64,000 bases of DNA from Cephalopachus bancanus (Eukaryota; Chordata; Mammalia; Primates; Tarsiidae), in contig JAPVLO010000073.1 in the NCBI GenBank assembly GCA_027257055.1, positions 1,860,001 to 1,924,000 on the forward strand, read 5' to 3'. Below are positions 1 through 11,790 of this stretch, piece by piece. The notes under the pieces are model-generated. The model saw only the letters and a list, made by a program, of their open reading frames with translations. It had not been told where the DNA came from and searched no databases. The position numbers and the translations under genes are program-made. Within the stretch, counting starts at the first letter, position 1; each line of letters starts with the position of its first letter.

Positions 1-985
1 CCCATTTTATAAGTTGTCTCTTCAACTTATTGTTTCCTTTGCAGCACAGCAGCTTTTTAGCTTGATGTAATCCCATTTGTTCATTTTTACTTGGGTTGTT
101 TGTGCTTTTGAGGTCTTACACAAAAAGTCTTTGCTCAGATCAATGTCCTGGAGTATTTCCCCAATGTATTCTTCTAGTAGTTTCATAGTTTCGGTTCTCA
201 GATTTAAGTCTTTAATTCATTTTGCCTTGATTTTGTATATGGTGAAAGACAGGTCCAGTTTCATTCTTCTGTATAAGATTATCCAGTTTTCTCAGCACTA
301 TTCAATGACAAGATAGTCCTTTCCTATGTTCTTGCATCTTTGTCAAAAGTCAGTTGGCTGTAAATGGGTCTATGTGTCTATTTTTATGCCAGTACCATGC
401 TGATTTGGTTACTTTAGCTTTGTAACATATTTTGAAGTCAGGTAGGGTGATGCCCCCAGCTTGTTCTTTTTGCTCAGGACTGCTTTCGTTATTTGGGGTC
501 TTTTGTGGTTCCATATAAATTTTAGGATTTTTTTTTCCATTTCTGTGAAGAAAGTCATTGGTGTTTTGACAGGGATTGTACTAAATCTATAAATTGCTTT
601 GGGTAGTATTGTCATTTTGACACTATTAATTCTTCCAACCCATGAGGATGAAATATCTTTTCATTTTTTGTGTGCCCTCTTCAATTATTTTCATCAGTGT
701 TTTATAGTTTCCTTTGTATAAATCTTTCACTTCTTTGGTGAAATAGATTCCTAGGTATTTTGTATTCTTTGTAACTATTTTACATGGGAATGCTTTCTTG
801 ATTTCTTTTTTCAACACTGCCCACTGTTGGCATATATAAATGCTACTGATTTTTGTATGCTGGTTTTGTATAATGAAACTTAATTTGTTTGTCATTATGA
901 TTTTTTTGTGGAGTCTTTGTTTTTTCTAAATACAAAACCACGTTGTCAGTGAATACGGCTAATTTGACTCTTTTCCATTGTTTTC
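1..985 (-). mobile_element. L1 fragment, ORF2 C-terminal half, antisense
   Basis: The reverse complement encodes recognisable L1 ORF2 stretches downstream of the reverse transcriptase, including [19 protein letters not shown] (minus, 409-615) and NYKTLMKIIEEGTQ with KNTKYLGI (minus, 626-895). The element continues past the left edge, so its 3' end is not seen; its 5' truncation is near 985. It contains many stops and frame changes and is inactive. It differs from the younger L1 copies further right and looks like an older primate L1 subfamily. Confidence 0.85.
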
Positions 986-1481
986 TCTTCTATATACTAT
1001 CTCATCAAAACTGATCTCCCTTTTTCGTTGCTTTCTCTTTTCATCTTGGATATTGTATAATTCTCAATACATTAATATAGTTTCTTACCTAACTCTAAAT
1101 AGTAAGCACATTGCCCCCTTAATGAAAATCTTCTGCTTAATCAAGAAAGTTAGAAACCTTTGGAGTGAGAGATTCACTCCTATATCTTCAACACTTACCC
1201 CAATTTTTTTCTGTGGTTTTCTAACAAAGCAGTTTCTGCTGGCTCCCCTCAACCAAATCCTCTGTCAGATTATTTTCCTCTGCCCTTGATCCTCTATATT
1301 GAAGAGATTATCTAAATCCTCTGTCTTCACCATTCACTGTTCTAGGTTAGATTCAAATGTTTTTATTTTTTCCCTTTTGGACAATTTATGTTGTTCTTCC
1401 ACAGTTTAGTAGAAGTAAATTCTTGAAATAGTTGGTCTCTTAGGTCAGGGGTTCCCAGAATTTCAGAATTCACATTCTATT
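986..1481. other. ST7 downstream intron, no element recognised
   Basis: AT-rich sequence between the L1 fragment and an Alu. I recognise no repeat family, splice-flanked coding exon or RNA gene. The open frame at 978-1289 on the plus strand has no recognisable protein content. Confidence 0.5.
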
Positions 1482-1493
1482 AAAAACCTCTCA

Positions 1494-1781
1494 GCCGGGC
1501 TCGGTGGCTCAGCCTGTAATCCCACGCCTTTGGGAGGCTGAGGTGAGTGGACTGCCTGAGCCCGTGGGTTCGAGACCCGCCTGGGCAGTGAGACCTCATC
1601 TCTACAATAAATCAAAAAAAATCAGCCGGGTGTGGTAGCACATGCCTGTAATTCTGGCTACTCGGAAGGCTAAGGCGGAAGGATCGCTGGAGCCCAGCAG
1701 GTGAGGCTGCGGTGGCCGGAAGAAGCCACTGCACTCCAGTCTGGGCGACTGAGTGAGACTCCAACTCAAAAAAACCCCCAA
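1494..1781 (+). mobile_element. Alu SINE, young lineage-specific type
   Basis: A full dimeric Alu running from GCCGGGCTCGG to an A-rich tail interrupted by C. The left arm has the altered A box (TGGCTCAGCCTG) and the B-box region TTCGAGACCCGC that mark the young Alus of this window. It is flanked by an 11-bp direct repeat AAAAACCTCTC at 1482-1492 and 1782-1792. The insertion lies in the ST7 intron downstream of the exon, antisense to the gene. Confidence 0.95.
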
Positions 1782-1792
1782 AAAAACCTCTC

Positions 1793-3320
1793 CTCTCCCT
1801 CATCAAATTTGAAGATCAATTTGGAGCTATTAAAATTTTCTTTGCCAAGTAATAACAGTAAAATAACACCACCATATACTATCACCATCATTTCAGAAGG
1901 AGCTTTTAACATTAATACGTAGGAAGGACACAACCCTGGGGGGAAAAATACAGGACTTTTATGGAATAAATTAATGACCATCTTTAACATTTTATAAATA
2001 CCTTTCTACAATGTCTTCATTTTTCTCAAGTCTCTAAAGAACAAGGAAGACTTAGAGACACATATGAGTGAACAGATTAACACTTAAGTGGCAACGTGGA
2101 ACAAATTTTCACACATATCTTATTTCAACCCATTTTAAGGAGGAGCTTTAATGTGCTTCCCTTCAACTTGGGTTGGTCTTTGCAGCCAACATGGGGTTTT
2201 CTTTGTGGATTTCTACTTATTTAACTTTCTCTGAGTGGGTTGGTCTGACAGATATTCTTCACATTCTTGACTCAGTAACATCAACTTCAAGCATCTCATG
2301 CGTTGAGTTCAGCAGCCCATGAGATACAGCAAAGCAAGATGAACCTGGATATTCTCTGATCACAAAAATAAGCTCCCACATGCCACCATCGCTCTCATCT
2401 GTTTGCAGGTTTCTGCCTTGTACACATTTCCCCACCTTTTTACTCTGGCTCCTTACAAGCTCAAGCTTCTGAAATCCTCTATTATTCTGGGTTCATTTAT
2501 ACTCTTTGCTCCACATGTGTGTACCCTTCTCCTCTAAAACTTTTGTTTTTCTACCGATCTCCCATTTTTCTTAACATCAACTCTGTAATATTTTTCTTGT
2601 CTATTCCTATAATAATTAGTAATACAGGATTATGTGTACAGGGAGTCAAAAGCTTTTCGAAAACCTCTTTCTCCTTAAAGGTCATATAATTGCATTAGAG
2701 CATCCTACTAGGTTTGGATGTTTCCCTTTGAGGTCACTAAATTTAACTACTTTAGGTGTTATAATTTAGCACACCTACAACTATTACAAGGCTAAAGTAA
2801 TAAAGCCATATAAATGATAATCATATTGCTTTTGGGGTTTTTTTAAAGGAAGCAATATGGATATAAATGTAAATTTTGAAAGAAAAGAAGATGAAGGGGA
2901 GAAAAGCTTAGAATTGCCACAAACCCTATCAATATATTTTATAAAAACTAAGGTATAGTTCTACTGATCTTGATTCTGTCCAATAATCTATTTTGATGAT
3001 TTTTTGATTGAACTGAGTCATATTTGTTTTATAATCCCTTAGATACTAGACTTTAACATAAAATTGTATCTTCCTTTAAATTCCATTTTACTTACATTTG
3101 TTTCCCTCCTTAAACAAAAGTAATATATGAATGCTTAAACATTTTTTCAAATATTTCATAAATATGCCACTGGTAGTGAAAGGTCTTTATAAGTCTCCCC
3201 ACCAAAAATACACATGTGTGCAAGATAATCTCTATAAGTTACTGGTGTATATTCTTCTAGATTTTTTCTTGTACATATATGTTAGTAATTAGCATGTTTT
3301 TCAATAAGAACGATTCCACC
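1793..3320. other. ST7: ST7 downstream intron, unique-looking sequence
   Basis: About 1.5 kb of AT-rich sequence in which I recognise no mobile element, RNA gene or second exon. It lies directly 3' of the ST7 exon on the minus strand. I looked for the next ST7 exon (expected peptide beginning IFEWWYF) and did not find it. Confidence 0.5.
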
Positions 3321-3326
3321 ACTTAC

Positions 3327-3409
3327 CAAAATAAGCCCTGATATTAGTGAGGAAGTGCCTGTCAGAGCCACGTAGAACTTCGGTGTTAATGTGTTCAAAA
3401 ACATGCTCA
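3327..3409 (-). CDS. ST7: ST7 coding exon (second coding exon), 83 nt
   Basis: Read on the minus strand, the exon starts TG|AGC ATG and ends ATT TTG, followed directly by GTAAGT. It supplies the last two bases of one codon plus 27 codons reading [15 protein letters not shown], then [13 protein letters not shown] recognise this as the segment of ST7 that follows the first transmembrane helix and begins the second hydrophobic segment; the human protein continues IFEWWYF in the next exon, which is not in this window. The frame is open, the incoming phase (one base from the previous exon) and outgoing phase 0 are as expected, and both splice sites are strong. ST7 is a conserved multi-pass membrane protein described as a candidate tumour suppressor on human 7q31; its biochemical role is poorly defined. 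The exon is too short and lacks an ATG-to-stop frame, so simple ORF calling misses it. The upstream exon lies beyond the right edge and the downstream exon beyond the left edge. Confidence 0.93.
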
Positions 3410-3457
3410 CTGAAAAAAAAAAGAGAGAGAAAGAGAGAAAGAAAGGGAGAAGAACAA
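3410..3457 (-). promoter_or_regulatory. ST7: 3' splice acceptor of the ST7 exon (AG plus polypyrimidine tract)
   Basis: The plus strand shows an almost uninterrupted purine run (A then GA repeats) directly to the right of the exon. On the minus strand this is a pyrimidine tract of about 45 nt ending in TTTCAG, immediately followed by the exon. It is a textbook strong acceptor. The matching donor, GTAAGT, occupies 3321-3326 on the minus strand. Confidence 0.9.
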
Positions 3458-4555
3458 GGAATGCATGAGTATGTCAGTAAAACCAGCACTTTCATTTTTC
3501 TTTCTGGTGAAATCATTTGTTTCTGATGATGAGAATTCTTAGAGCCTTAGCAAAGCCCATTGAAATAGCTCACCATTACTAGGCTCAGAATACTAGAAGT
3601 AAAGTTATAAATCCTGAAAAATGCTGCATACAAGAAAAAAGAGCTTTGTAGTCTCTACCTCCCAAAACTATTGTTGTCAATGGTTTTTTCTGTATTTATA
3701 ACCACTGAAGAGTTTAATCAAAGTTGGTTACAAAACAATCAAAAAGAGAAGGTGCCCTTACACTTTTTGTGAGACGTGCATACCAGAGCCCTTGATGAAA
3801 CAATAAGCAGCATTTCAAACTTAGAATAAGCAGAATATAGCTATATTTAATGTATTAAATAATTCTTAAAGATTATAATGCTATAATTACCCTGAAGGAG
3901 GAAGGTCAAAATGACAAAGTTATCATGCATGAGTAAAAGTTTTTTCAACTTACTTAAAAGGCTGTTAGGTGGCTCATCAAAATAATTGGAGTCAATGAAA
4001 AAAAAAAGATGAAAAATAAAGCACTAAAAATGAATGTGCACTTCCAGGCACCTTCTTGACCAATTCTCAGAGCTCTGTTCATATCAACTATATGGTTAAT
4101 TTGGTTGCTCACTAATTAAAGTTCACATATATTTTATAAATGTACTCCAAATCATTATTTACATAGAGATACTATAAAACTTTGATTATTACCAAAAGAG
4201 CAGCAAACTTAATAGACTTTTTGTAAAGTAATTCACATTTTTTTACTGAATTTGTTTGTGGAAGGGAATCATATCCAATTTGGTTTCAGAATGAAGGTCT
4301 TTTGAAGTAGGACTTCACCGTCATTAGGGGGAAAGACTTTGGCCAGAACTCAGTCCAGAATGCAAAGTAAAATACCAAAATAAATGGAAATCATTCAACA
4401 AATATTTTTTTCTGTTTATGAATGAGACCATTGGTAAAGAATGAAAGAATAAATCAAACACAGTTCCCACCCTCCAGAAGCCCACAGTACAGTTGGGAAA
4501 TACACAAACAAATAAGCAAACTATTACAAAGTTTGATAAGTACATAGAAAGATCC
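3458..4555. other. Intron, nothing recognised
   Basis: AT-rich sequence upstream of the ST7 exon without a repeat I can name. Short open frames here (for example minus 4324-4545) have no family resemblance. Confidence 0.45.
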
Positions 4556-4559
4556 TATG

Positions 4560-4770
4560 CATAGATGTTATGAAAACACATAAGAAAACACATCCAGGGT
4601 GGGTGACAGGGAAGATGTCCAGGAGAAGGGCACATCTACATTGAGTCCCGAAAAATAAACAGGAGCTAAGCAGATCAGCAAGAGCAGAAAGGATGACAGG
4701 AGGGCAGTTTAAGCAGAGGAAAGGAACTGCCTCAAGTTGCAAGGAGACAACATGACTTTGCCAAGCAGAT
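4560..4770 (-). mobile_element. L2 (LINE-2) relic
   Basis: The plus strand reads as the reverse complement of the L2 3' region, with the recurring phrases GGAGAAGGGCACAT, GAGTCCCGAA and GCAGAGGAAAGGAACTGC in the expected order (compare AGAGGGAACAGCAAGTGC in L2). It is heavily diverged, with no TSD or A-tail. Confidence 0.6.
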
Positions 4771-5940
4771 GCAAGTTTTGAGGAGGAAACAAGACTGGGC
4801 AAAAGCTCCTTATCAAAGACTTGGATGTGGAAGGGTGCACTGATTTCATTCTTCTTTGCTTCCTAAGCATTCTCTCAATAAGCCTGCCTCCTACTGTACC
4901 CACCCTTAAATGAATTTGTTTGACTATGGTATGTTATTTACAATCACAAGAGACTGGACTAATACAATGAGCTCAGTCAATATTCACAACTTGAGCTAAG
5001 TGGACTCTTCAGAGGAGGGAGAAGGCATGGAAGGAGTGATCAACCTAGGGCTGTAAGGCAAGAGGAGGAAGGTACAGTTGAATTAAGGAGACTTTGGTTG
5101 GTCATCAAAAAATGAAACGTAATGATTTGTCATTTCCCATGCAACAGTCACTTAGTAGAAGGAAGTCGATTTTTAAAAAAGAAAAGAAATCAAATGTATC
5201 AAAAACAATCCCAGAGTCTGTAACTACCAATTTGATTCAGATGTGCCTAAAATTCTCAAAATTCCCCTTGTTGCAGTATGAATAACCTCATATTCTCCGT
5301 TATTTTTAAAAAGTCACCCAGAGTATTTGCTATTTGGTAACTATAAACATTCATATCTGTACCATATACTTTTCAGTAGTTCTGGAGAACAATCTGAGCA
5401 CCACTGAAATACATTTCTAAAAGAAGAAAAGATTTCCCTGAATTAGAAGTGCTTTAGTAGCCCTGCTGTTAATTGCCTACCAACAAAAGCATAAATCAAT
5501 GGAGGGGGGAAAGATTTTCTACTGAAAATCCCTGATCCACTGGAAGCAAAAGATCTAAGAACTCATTGAAAAGAGGAAAAAAACCCACAAAATGACTTAA
5601 GTTTTTAAAGAGATAAAAATGAAGACTTCACTCATTTGTTTTTAATTAATGAAGATTATATAGCAACTGTAATTAATAATTAAATTTTTATTCTCTGTTA
5701 TATCCACTTATAGGAACCTGGTCAGAATTGAGAGAGATAATGGTAGGAATTAAAACAAATAGAGACACAAAGAACAAGAGAAACTGAGATAGAAACATCT
5801 AGAGAGTGGGAGGTGTTCATTTAATAACCCGTTAATCATATAATCTTAGCAAATATTCTAGCCAAAAATGTTAAGACATGGCATTTGGCAATTTTAGACA
5901 TAAATGTCAACTAGAATTTGCCATTTCAATCTGCTAATCT
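4771..5940. other. Intron, nothing recognised
   Basis: About 1.2 kb of AT-rich sequence with no repeat or gene that I can support. The 63-residue open frame at 5094-5285 shows no domain. Confidence 0.45.
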
Positions 5941-5949
5941 GTGTATTTA

Positions 5950-6095
5950 AAGATTATAACAAAGCACTTCCACATATTAGATAATTTAATTCTCACTTCA
6001 ACTTCATGAGGTCAAAATTATTATTCATATTATCCTGCAGCTGGAGACTAGGCAAGAATCTGAAAGAGAGCCAGTCTGACCCAACCCTCATGCTC
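5950..6095 (-). mobile_element. MIR SINE relic
   Basis: The reverse complement follows the MIR core: AATTCTCACTTCAAC, then ATGAGGTCAAAATTATTATTC, then a segment matching the 'ctgaggctcagagagg ... agccagg' section. Ancient and diverged. Confidence 0.6.
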
Positions 6096-7680
6096 ATGGC
6101 ATCAGAGAGAACATATAGGTATATTACTAAAAAGCACTAAACAACAACAGAACACAAAGAAAATAGTAGTCTTTCATTAGAAAAGGAGATGAAACTCTAA
6201 ACAAATGATACTATAAGATAGATGTTTTTAATACTGTACTCATTTCTCCCACCTTTTACGATAAATCCCTGTGACCTTGAAATTTGTGGGTCAAGCACTA
6301 ATAGCAAAAGACAGAAAGTCACTCTGAAAAGAGGGAGAATCTAGTTAAAGATTCCTCCACTAAACTAGGAGGGCTGCAAACTGTAGGCCAAACTGTCTTA
6401 AAACCAAGAGCTATCTAGCCTAGTTTCATCAGGGTCAATAGAAATTATTTTTTAAAACATATGAGGACCTGAAAACATATGAGGTACCTAAACATTGGGC
6501 CAGAAAACTGTGGAGTATGTGCTTTGACACATAAGATGGATACTTCTATATCTATAGACACATCTATGTTGCCCCATACCTGCAAGGGGAAAACAAAACA
6601 AAACAAAACAGGTAAAAACTAGTCTAGCTTTGTAAGAATAAACCCATAAAACGTTACCAAAGCACTATTTCAATCCAGAACCAAAAATTAATAAATCAGA
6701 GGCTTTCTCATGTGAAATGACTGGGTACTTTTAACAGGTCACAGTGGCTCAAAGAATGTTACATCAGTTATTCAAGGGCCTCATGGACTGCATCACATAG
6801 AGTTCTGAAAATGCTGAACTTGAACTTGACAGAGTCTTCCCATTTAATTGATAAGTAAATGTGAAGAAATTAAGCATGGCACTGAGAAGAAACTAGGAAG
6901 ATGGGGTTGGAACATGAAAAAATTACCCACTGAAATTTCAGTGGGCACTGAAAATTAAATTGGCTCTATGGATCACAGAAGAGAGTAGGTAAGAAGATAG
7001 CAGAACAGGTTCGTTCAATTGAAGAATCATTCCAGCGAGCAGGGAATTGACACCAGAAGGCTCACTCGGGAATCATGGAATGCCCTCCGATGCAGAGTCT
7101 GTGAAGAACCAGCCATGTTTCTGGCTCTCATGACACTAAAAGCCTTCTCCCTATATTCTTTAAAGTATGAGCAATCCCCAAATTACACTCACAGAAAGGG
7201 CCTTTCTAAAACAGAGCAAGCAATAACCCTGTGCTTTGTCTCCTTAGACATATTCTACCACACAGGGAAGCCTTCGAATGCAGGGGTTACAGCAGCTTTC
7301 ATGCCCTGGAGATAGTGACTGAATAGGAATGAATAAGCAACATGATGAAGTCTATATAACATTCAAAATTAGAGGTCTACTTTGTCCCATGTCCCTTTTA
7401 ATGCTTTGTTAAAATAGGAAATGCAGAAGAGAAAAATTGAAAGTTATAAAAATGATCAGGAATCACTGAAAGGGTACAAAAAAAGTTCCTGGGAGGAAAA
7501 GTTAGAGAAACAGGGGGACCCTGGAGGAATTTTATGTAAAAGTATTATGCCTAGGAAAGAGATCAGGATGAGGAGACTTGGTCTCTAGCCCTGAGAGAAT
7601 CCCACACCCTTGTAGAACTTTGTTTCCTGTCTGTTGCCCAGAGCTGCTGAGGTGATGTGCGATTTTCTAATAACTTCAGT
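6096..7680. other. Intron, no clear element
   Basis: AT-rich intron. A segment near 6370-6550 (GGCTGCAAACTGTAGGCCAAA ... GGGCCAGAAAACTGTGG) may be a decayed hAT-type miniature element, but the ends are not clear enough to call. A short (AAAAC)n run lies near 6591-6611. The 98-residue open frame at 7019-7315 has no recognisable domain. Confidence 0.35.
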
Positions 7681-7689
7681 CTACACTCA

Positions 7690-7990
7690 CTGACCTACCT
7701 TGGGCTAGATACTGGGGATGCAGCAGCCAACAGGGTACTGTCCCTATACACAAGGGGCTCACAATCCAGTGGATGAGAAAGGCAAGTAAACAATATTCAA
7801 ATGGGAAAGAACACACAAGGGAGTTATGAGGGATAGGGCACTACAAGGATTGGAAGGTCAAGAAAAAATTTCTGCCAAGAAAAAGCATACCATCTAGACT
7901 TGTAGGATAAATAGGAAGTTAACCAGGTGTCATCTGTGGCTGTAGAGGTGAGGGGACAGTGCAGGTAGAGCCATAGAGCATTCCATGAGA
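7690..7990 (-). mobile_element. L2 (LINE-2) relic
   Basis: Reads as antisense L2 3' region: GGGCTAGATACTGGGGATGCAG, then a stretch around CAAGGGGCTCACAATCCAGTGG, then the AAGTAAACAATATTCAAAT and GGTCAAGAAAAAATTTCTG segments in L2 order. Diverged and inactive. Confidence 0.65.
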
Positions 7991-8404
7991 CCATAGAGCA
8001 TTTCATGAGAGTACTACAGCCCAGGGATCTGAGGGTGCATGCCCATGGAAGGAAAGGAAAGGGCAGTTGAGGTAATGGTGGGAAATTTTTATTATATATG
8101 TGGAATTACTATTAGATACGTGAAATAAAGTGCCTTTATGTGACTATATGAATATTGATTGACTAGTACTGAATTGCTATTCTCAGTTTCCATTGAGATG
8201 AAACAAATTAGCATGGGTTTAAATTGTATTTCTAAAACTTAGGGCAGCTGCCTGGTCTTCTCCAAAATTGCCAATATTATTTATGGAGGACTTCTCTCCA
8301 ACAAGTTCATGAAATGGAGAATGCAGCCCAACTAAAGAGAAGAGACTCTGGTTTACTTACTTTCTAGACAAATCAATGAAGGTGAAAATCTTTAGAAAAA
8401 GTAT

Positions 8405-8570
8405 TCCTGTACATTTGAGGTTGTTTAATTGTCTATAAAATAAGAAAAATAATACCTATCTTGCATGGTTGTAGCAAGGACTAAATGTGATAGTGTAGAT
8501 AAAGTGACTAACATGAGAGACCTCATCAAATAATATGTATTAAGATTGCTGGTTATGTTATTCTTGCTTT
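8405..8570 (+). mobile_element. MIR SINE 3' half
   Basis: The order 'TGTCTATAAAATAAGAAAAATAATACCTATCTTGCATGG', then GGACTAAATGTGAT, then a terminal AATATGTATTAAG segment follows the MIR 3' half (described in pieces here). No intact ends. Confidence 0.6.
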
Positions 8571-8816
8571 TATGATTTGAGATCTTATGATACTATAGTT
8601 GTAGAAAGCAGAGGAGTCTAAGCTGAATATGTAGAAAATTGTCATAGCAGTAGAAGTAGCAGCCATCATGCTAGCATTTAATGAGCACTTTCTACATGGC
8701 AAGTACTATGCAACAGACTGCAGCCTAAGAAGTAAATCACCTGCACTATGACTTGTCCTTATGCTAAACATGGATGCCCTACAATACAAATGAAAAGTCA
8801 GTTAATAGAAGAATCC

Positions 8817-10555
8817 AGAAGTGAAAGACCTTTACAATGAGAACTACAAAACACAAGAAGACACAAACAAATGGAAAAATATCCCATGTTCATGGATAGG
8901 AAGAATCAACATTATTAAGATGTCCATCCTACCAAAGGCAATCTACAGATTCAATGCAATACCCAATAAGTTACCAACATTCTTCTCAGACCTGGAAATG
9001 ACAATACAGAAATTTATATGAAAACATAAATGACCACAGATAGCCAAAACAATCCTTAGCAAAAGAAACAAAGCAGGAGGTATCACCCTTCCAGACTTCA
9101 AACTTTACTATAAGGCTACAGTAATCAAAACAGCCTGATATTGGTACAAGAACAGGCACATAGACTAATGGAACAGGACAGAGATTCTGGAAGCAAAGCC
9201 TCAATTCCTCAACCAACTCATCTTTGACAAAGTCTCCAATAACAGCCACTGGGGAGAGGAGAACCTATTCAGTAAATAGTACTGGGAAAACTGACCACAT
9301 GCAGAAGATTGAAACAGGACCCCTACCTATCACCATACACAAAAATTAACTCTAAATGTATCAAAGACCTAAACGTAAAACCTCAAACTGTAAGAACCTT
9401 AGAAAATGCAGGAAACACTCTTATGGAAGTTGGAACTGGCAACCAATTCCTGATCAAAACCTGAAGTGCCCAGGTCATAAGAAATAAGATAGACAAGTGG
9501 GACCTCATTAAACTGACAAGCTTCTGCAAAGCAAAAGAAACCATCAAGAGAGCAGGGAGACAGCCCACAGAATGGGAAGAAATATTTGCCAACTGTATAT
9601 CTGACAAAGGCCTAACATCCAGGATCTACAAGGAACTCAAACGCGCCAAAAGGAAAAAAACAAAAAAGCCCCTTCAAACAGTGGGCAAAAGACATGAATA
9701 GACACTTCTTAAAAGAAGATATGCAGGCAGCCAACAGACACATGAAAAAGTGCTCAGCCTCACTCAACATTAGAGAAATGCAAATCAAAACCATATTGAG
9801 ATACCACCTAACGCCTGTAAGAATGGCCATCATTAATAAAACAAACAACAACAGATGCTGGCGAAGATGTGGAGAAAAAGGAACACAACTACACTGCTGG
9901 TGGGAATGCAGACTAGTACAACCTCTTTGAAAGACAGTGTGGCGATTTCTAAAGGAAATAGAAATTGACCTTCCATATGACCCAGCAATTCCCCTATTAG
10001 GAATATACCCGGAGGAACTCAAATCATTCTACAAAAAAGATACCTGCACATGTATGTTTGTTGCAGCTCTATTCACAATAGCAAAAACATGGAAACATCC
10101 GTGTTGCCCATCGAAGATGGACTGGATAAAAAAAAAATGTACATATACACAATGGAATATTATACAGCCATAAAGAAGGACAAATATATGGACTTTGCAG
10201 CAAATTGGATGGATTTGGAGTCGATCATACTCAGTGATTTATCACAGAAACAAAGAACTGAGTTCCATATGTTCTCACTCATAAGGTGACCTTGAACAAC
10301 TAGAGTGCTATAAGAAAGCGATTGGCAGTAGCGGAAAACTGTCAGGGGAAGTGGGGGTGGAACTGGCAGTTCAGGGAAACTGCTAGGGGAGGGAGGGGTA
10401 TACCTCATCAATGAGGGTACCTGCATGATCAATGTTTGTATACCTAACCCTGAATTGTACCGCACATTTTTATAATAAATAAATCAATTAATTTTTAAAA
10501 TAATAATAATAATAAAATAAAATAAGGGCATTAATAGGCCCTACGTTAAAAAAAA
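8817..10555 (+). mobile_element. 5'-truncated L1 with 3'UTR and probable 3' transduction
   Basis: Encodes the last third of L1 ORF2 with frame breaks: [15 protein letters not shown] near 8920, the region at 9694-9930, LPYDPAIPLLGIYPEELKSF near 9970, and a C-terminus ending MFSLIR near 10286. The 3'UTR has two GGCAGT/ACTGCC hairpins and ends in an A-rich (TAA)n run at about 10498-10525. A further 22 nt (10526-10547) and a second A-run follow before the TSD. TSD AATAGAAGAATCC is at 8804-8816 and 10556-10568. 5' truncation is the usual outcome of L1 target-primed integration. Not coding-competent. Confidence 0.92.
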
Positions 10556-10568
10556 AATAGAAGAATCC

Positions 10569-11340
10569 TTTTAACTGGATTTGGTTGCTTGATGTAGTAC
10601 TAAACTTGAGGGTGCATTCAAAGGCAGCCATTTTAGAAAGCAAATAAATGACGGAGTGCCTGTAGTCTACCACATGATCCTAAATCTCTGGTCACTGCTT
10701 TACTAAATACTATGGGAACAATCAGTTGAGCCATAGACCATAATGGAACCGTCTGTGATCCTGTTATTTTGTTTTCTTCAAGTCCTCTTATGATATATGA
10801 TATAAGCAGCATTAAAGCCTAAACTATGACCCAAGCATTCTGGTTTGCAATTAGTTTAAATGCAAGACAAATATTCAAGGCCACAAAGTCTTCCAAGCCC
10901 CAAGACTGGGATATCAGGACAGACTAGGAAACTTTCCATTTCATGCAAGGCAACATTTCTGATTTAGTTATAGAAAGGTGGTTTTCTACAGAAAGCACAT
11001 TAAGGCACATGTCAGACTAGCAGGAACCTAGCCTCAAACCATTTTCTCAGACTTCCAGAGTGAGTTAGGGAAAACTCTAGAATAGTGTATCCCTCATTAG
11101 TATTTTCCATATGAGCACAGGGAATATTCTTTTCCTTCATTTCACTATTCTTTCAAACTTACTAACTTTTCTCTTCCTTCCTGTCAGCTTCCTTAAGTAA
11201 GGTTGCAATTTTACTTCTGCCCTTCCTTATCTGCCAAAGGGCAAGAGAAGAAAAAATGGAAGCTCTACTAGCTTATATTGTACACATGCTAATTTTGAAC
11301 AAATTTCCAGATTGTACAGCTTTTAAAATTAAAGAATCAC
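10569..11340. other. Intron, nothing recognised
   Basis: About 770 bp without a repeat or gene I can support. Confidence 0.45.
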
Positions 11341-11344
11341 ACTT

Positions 11345-11790
11345 TTCCTTGGAATGACTCTATGACAGACAAACTCTAAAGGTAACTCCAATGACCCAAG
11401 CCCTCCTGGTAATCACACCTTTATGGAGCCCACTCCCCTTGAGTGTGGGTGAGCTATGAGACTTGCCTTTAACAAATAGAAATGTAAGGTTCCATCTTGG
11501 TAGCAAATACAGTAGAGATTCTCCTTATGGGCTTAATAAAGTTGCTACATTGAGAAGCCTGTGTGGCAATGGACTACAGGTGGCCTCTACCACAGCCAGT
11601 TAGAACCTCAAGCCCTCAGTTCAACAGCAATGATTTTTACCAACATTCAAGTCTGAATGAACTTGGAAGCAGATTCTCTCACAGCTGAACTTGGAGACTG
11701 AGATAGCAGCCTATTCCATACCTCTATCATAGCCTTCTGAGACCTAGAGCAAAAGATCCAAAACTATGCAGCAATATAAAATGCACCCAG
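11345..11790 (+). mobile_element. MaLR-type solo LTR (MLT1-like)
   Basis: Contains the MLT1 phrase order: GTGAGCTATGAGACTTG, a TGTGGCAATGGAC...GGTGGCCTC segment, AGAACCTCAAGCCCTCAG, TCAACAGCAATG, GAACTTGGAAGCAGATTC and CTTCTGAGACC. These correspond to the 'gtggcaaggaactgaggc ... caacagccagcgag ... gagcttggaagtggat ... gagaccctgagccagagg' layout of MLT1. There is no internal sequence, so it is a solo LTR relic of an ERVL-MaLR element. Confidence 0.7.

Noticed and set aside
3301..3516. 71-codon minus-strand open frame spanning the ST7 exon
   Set aside because: It is in a different frame from the ST7 coding phase and reads through the polypyrimidine tract; it is a shadow of the exon region.
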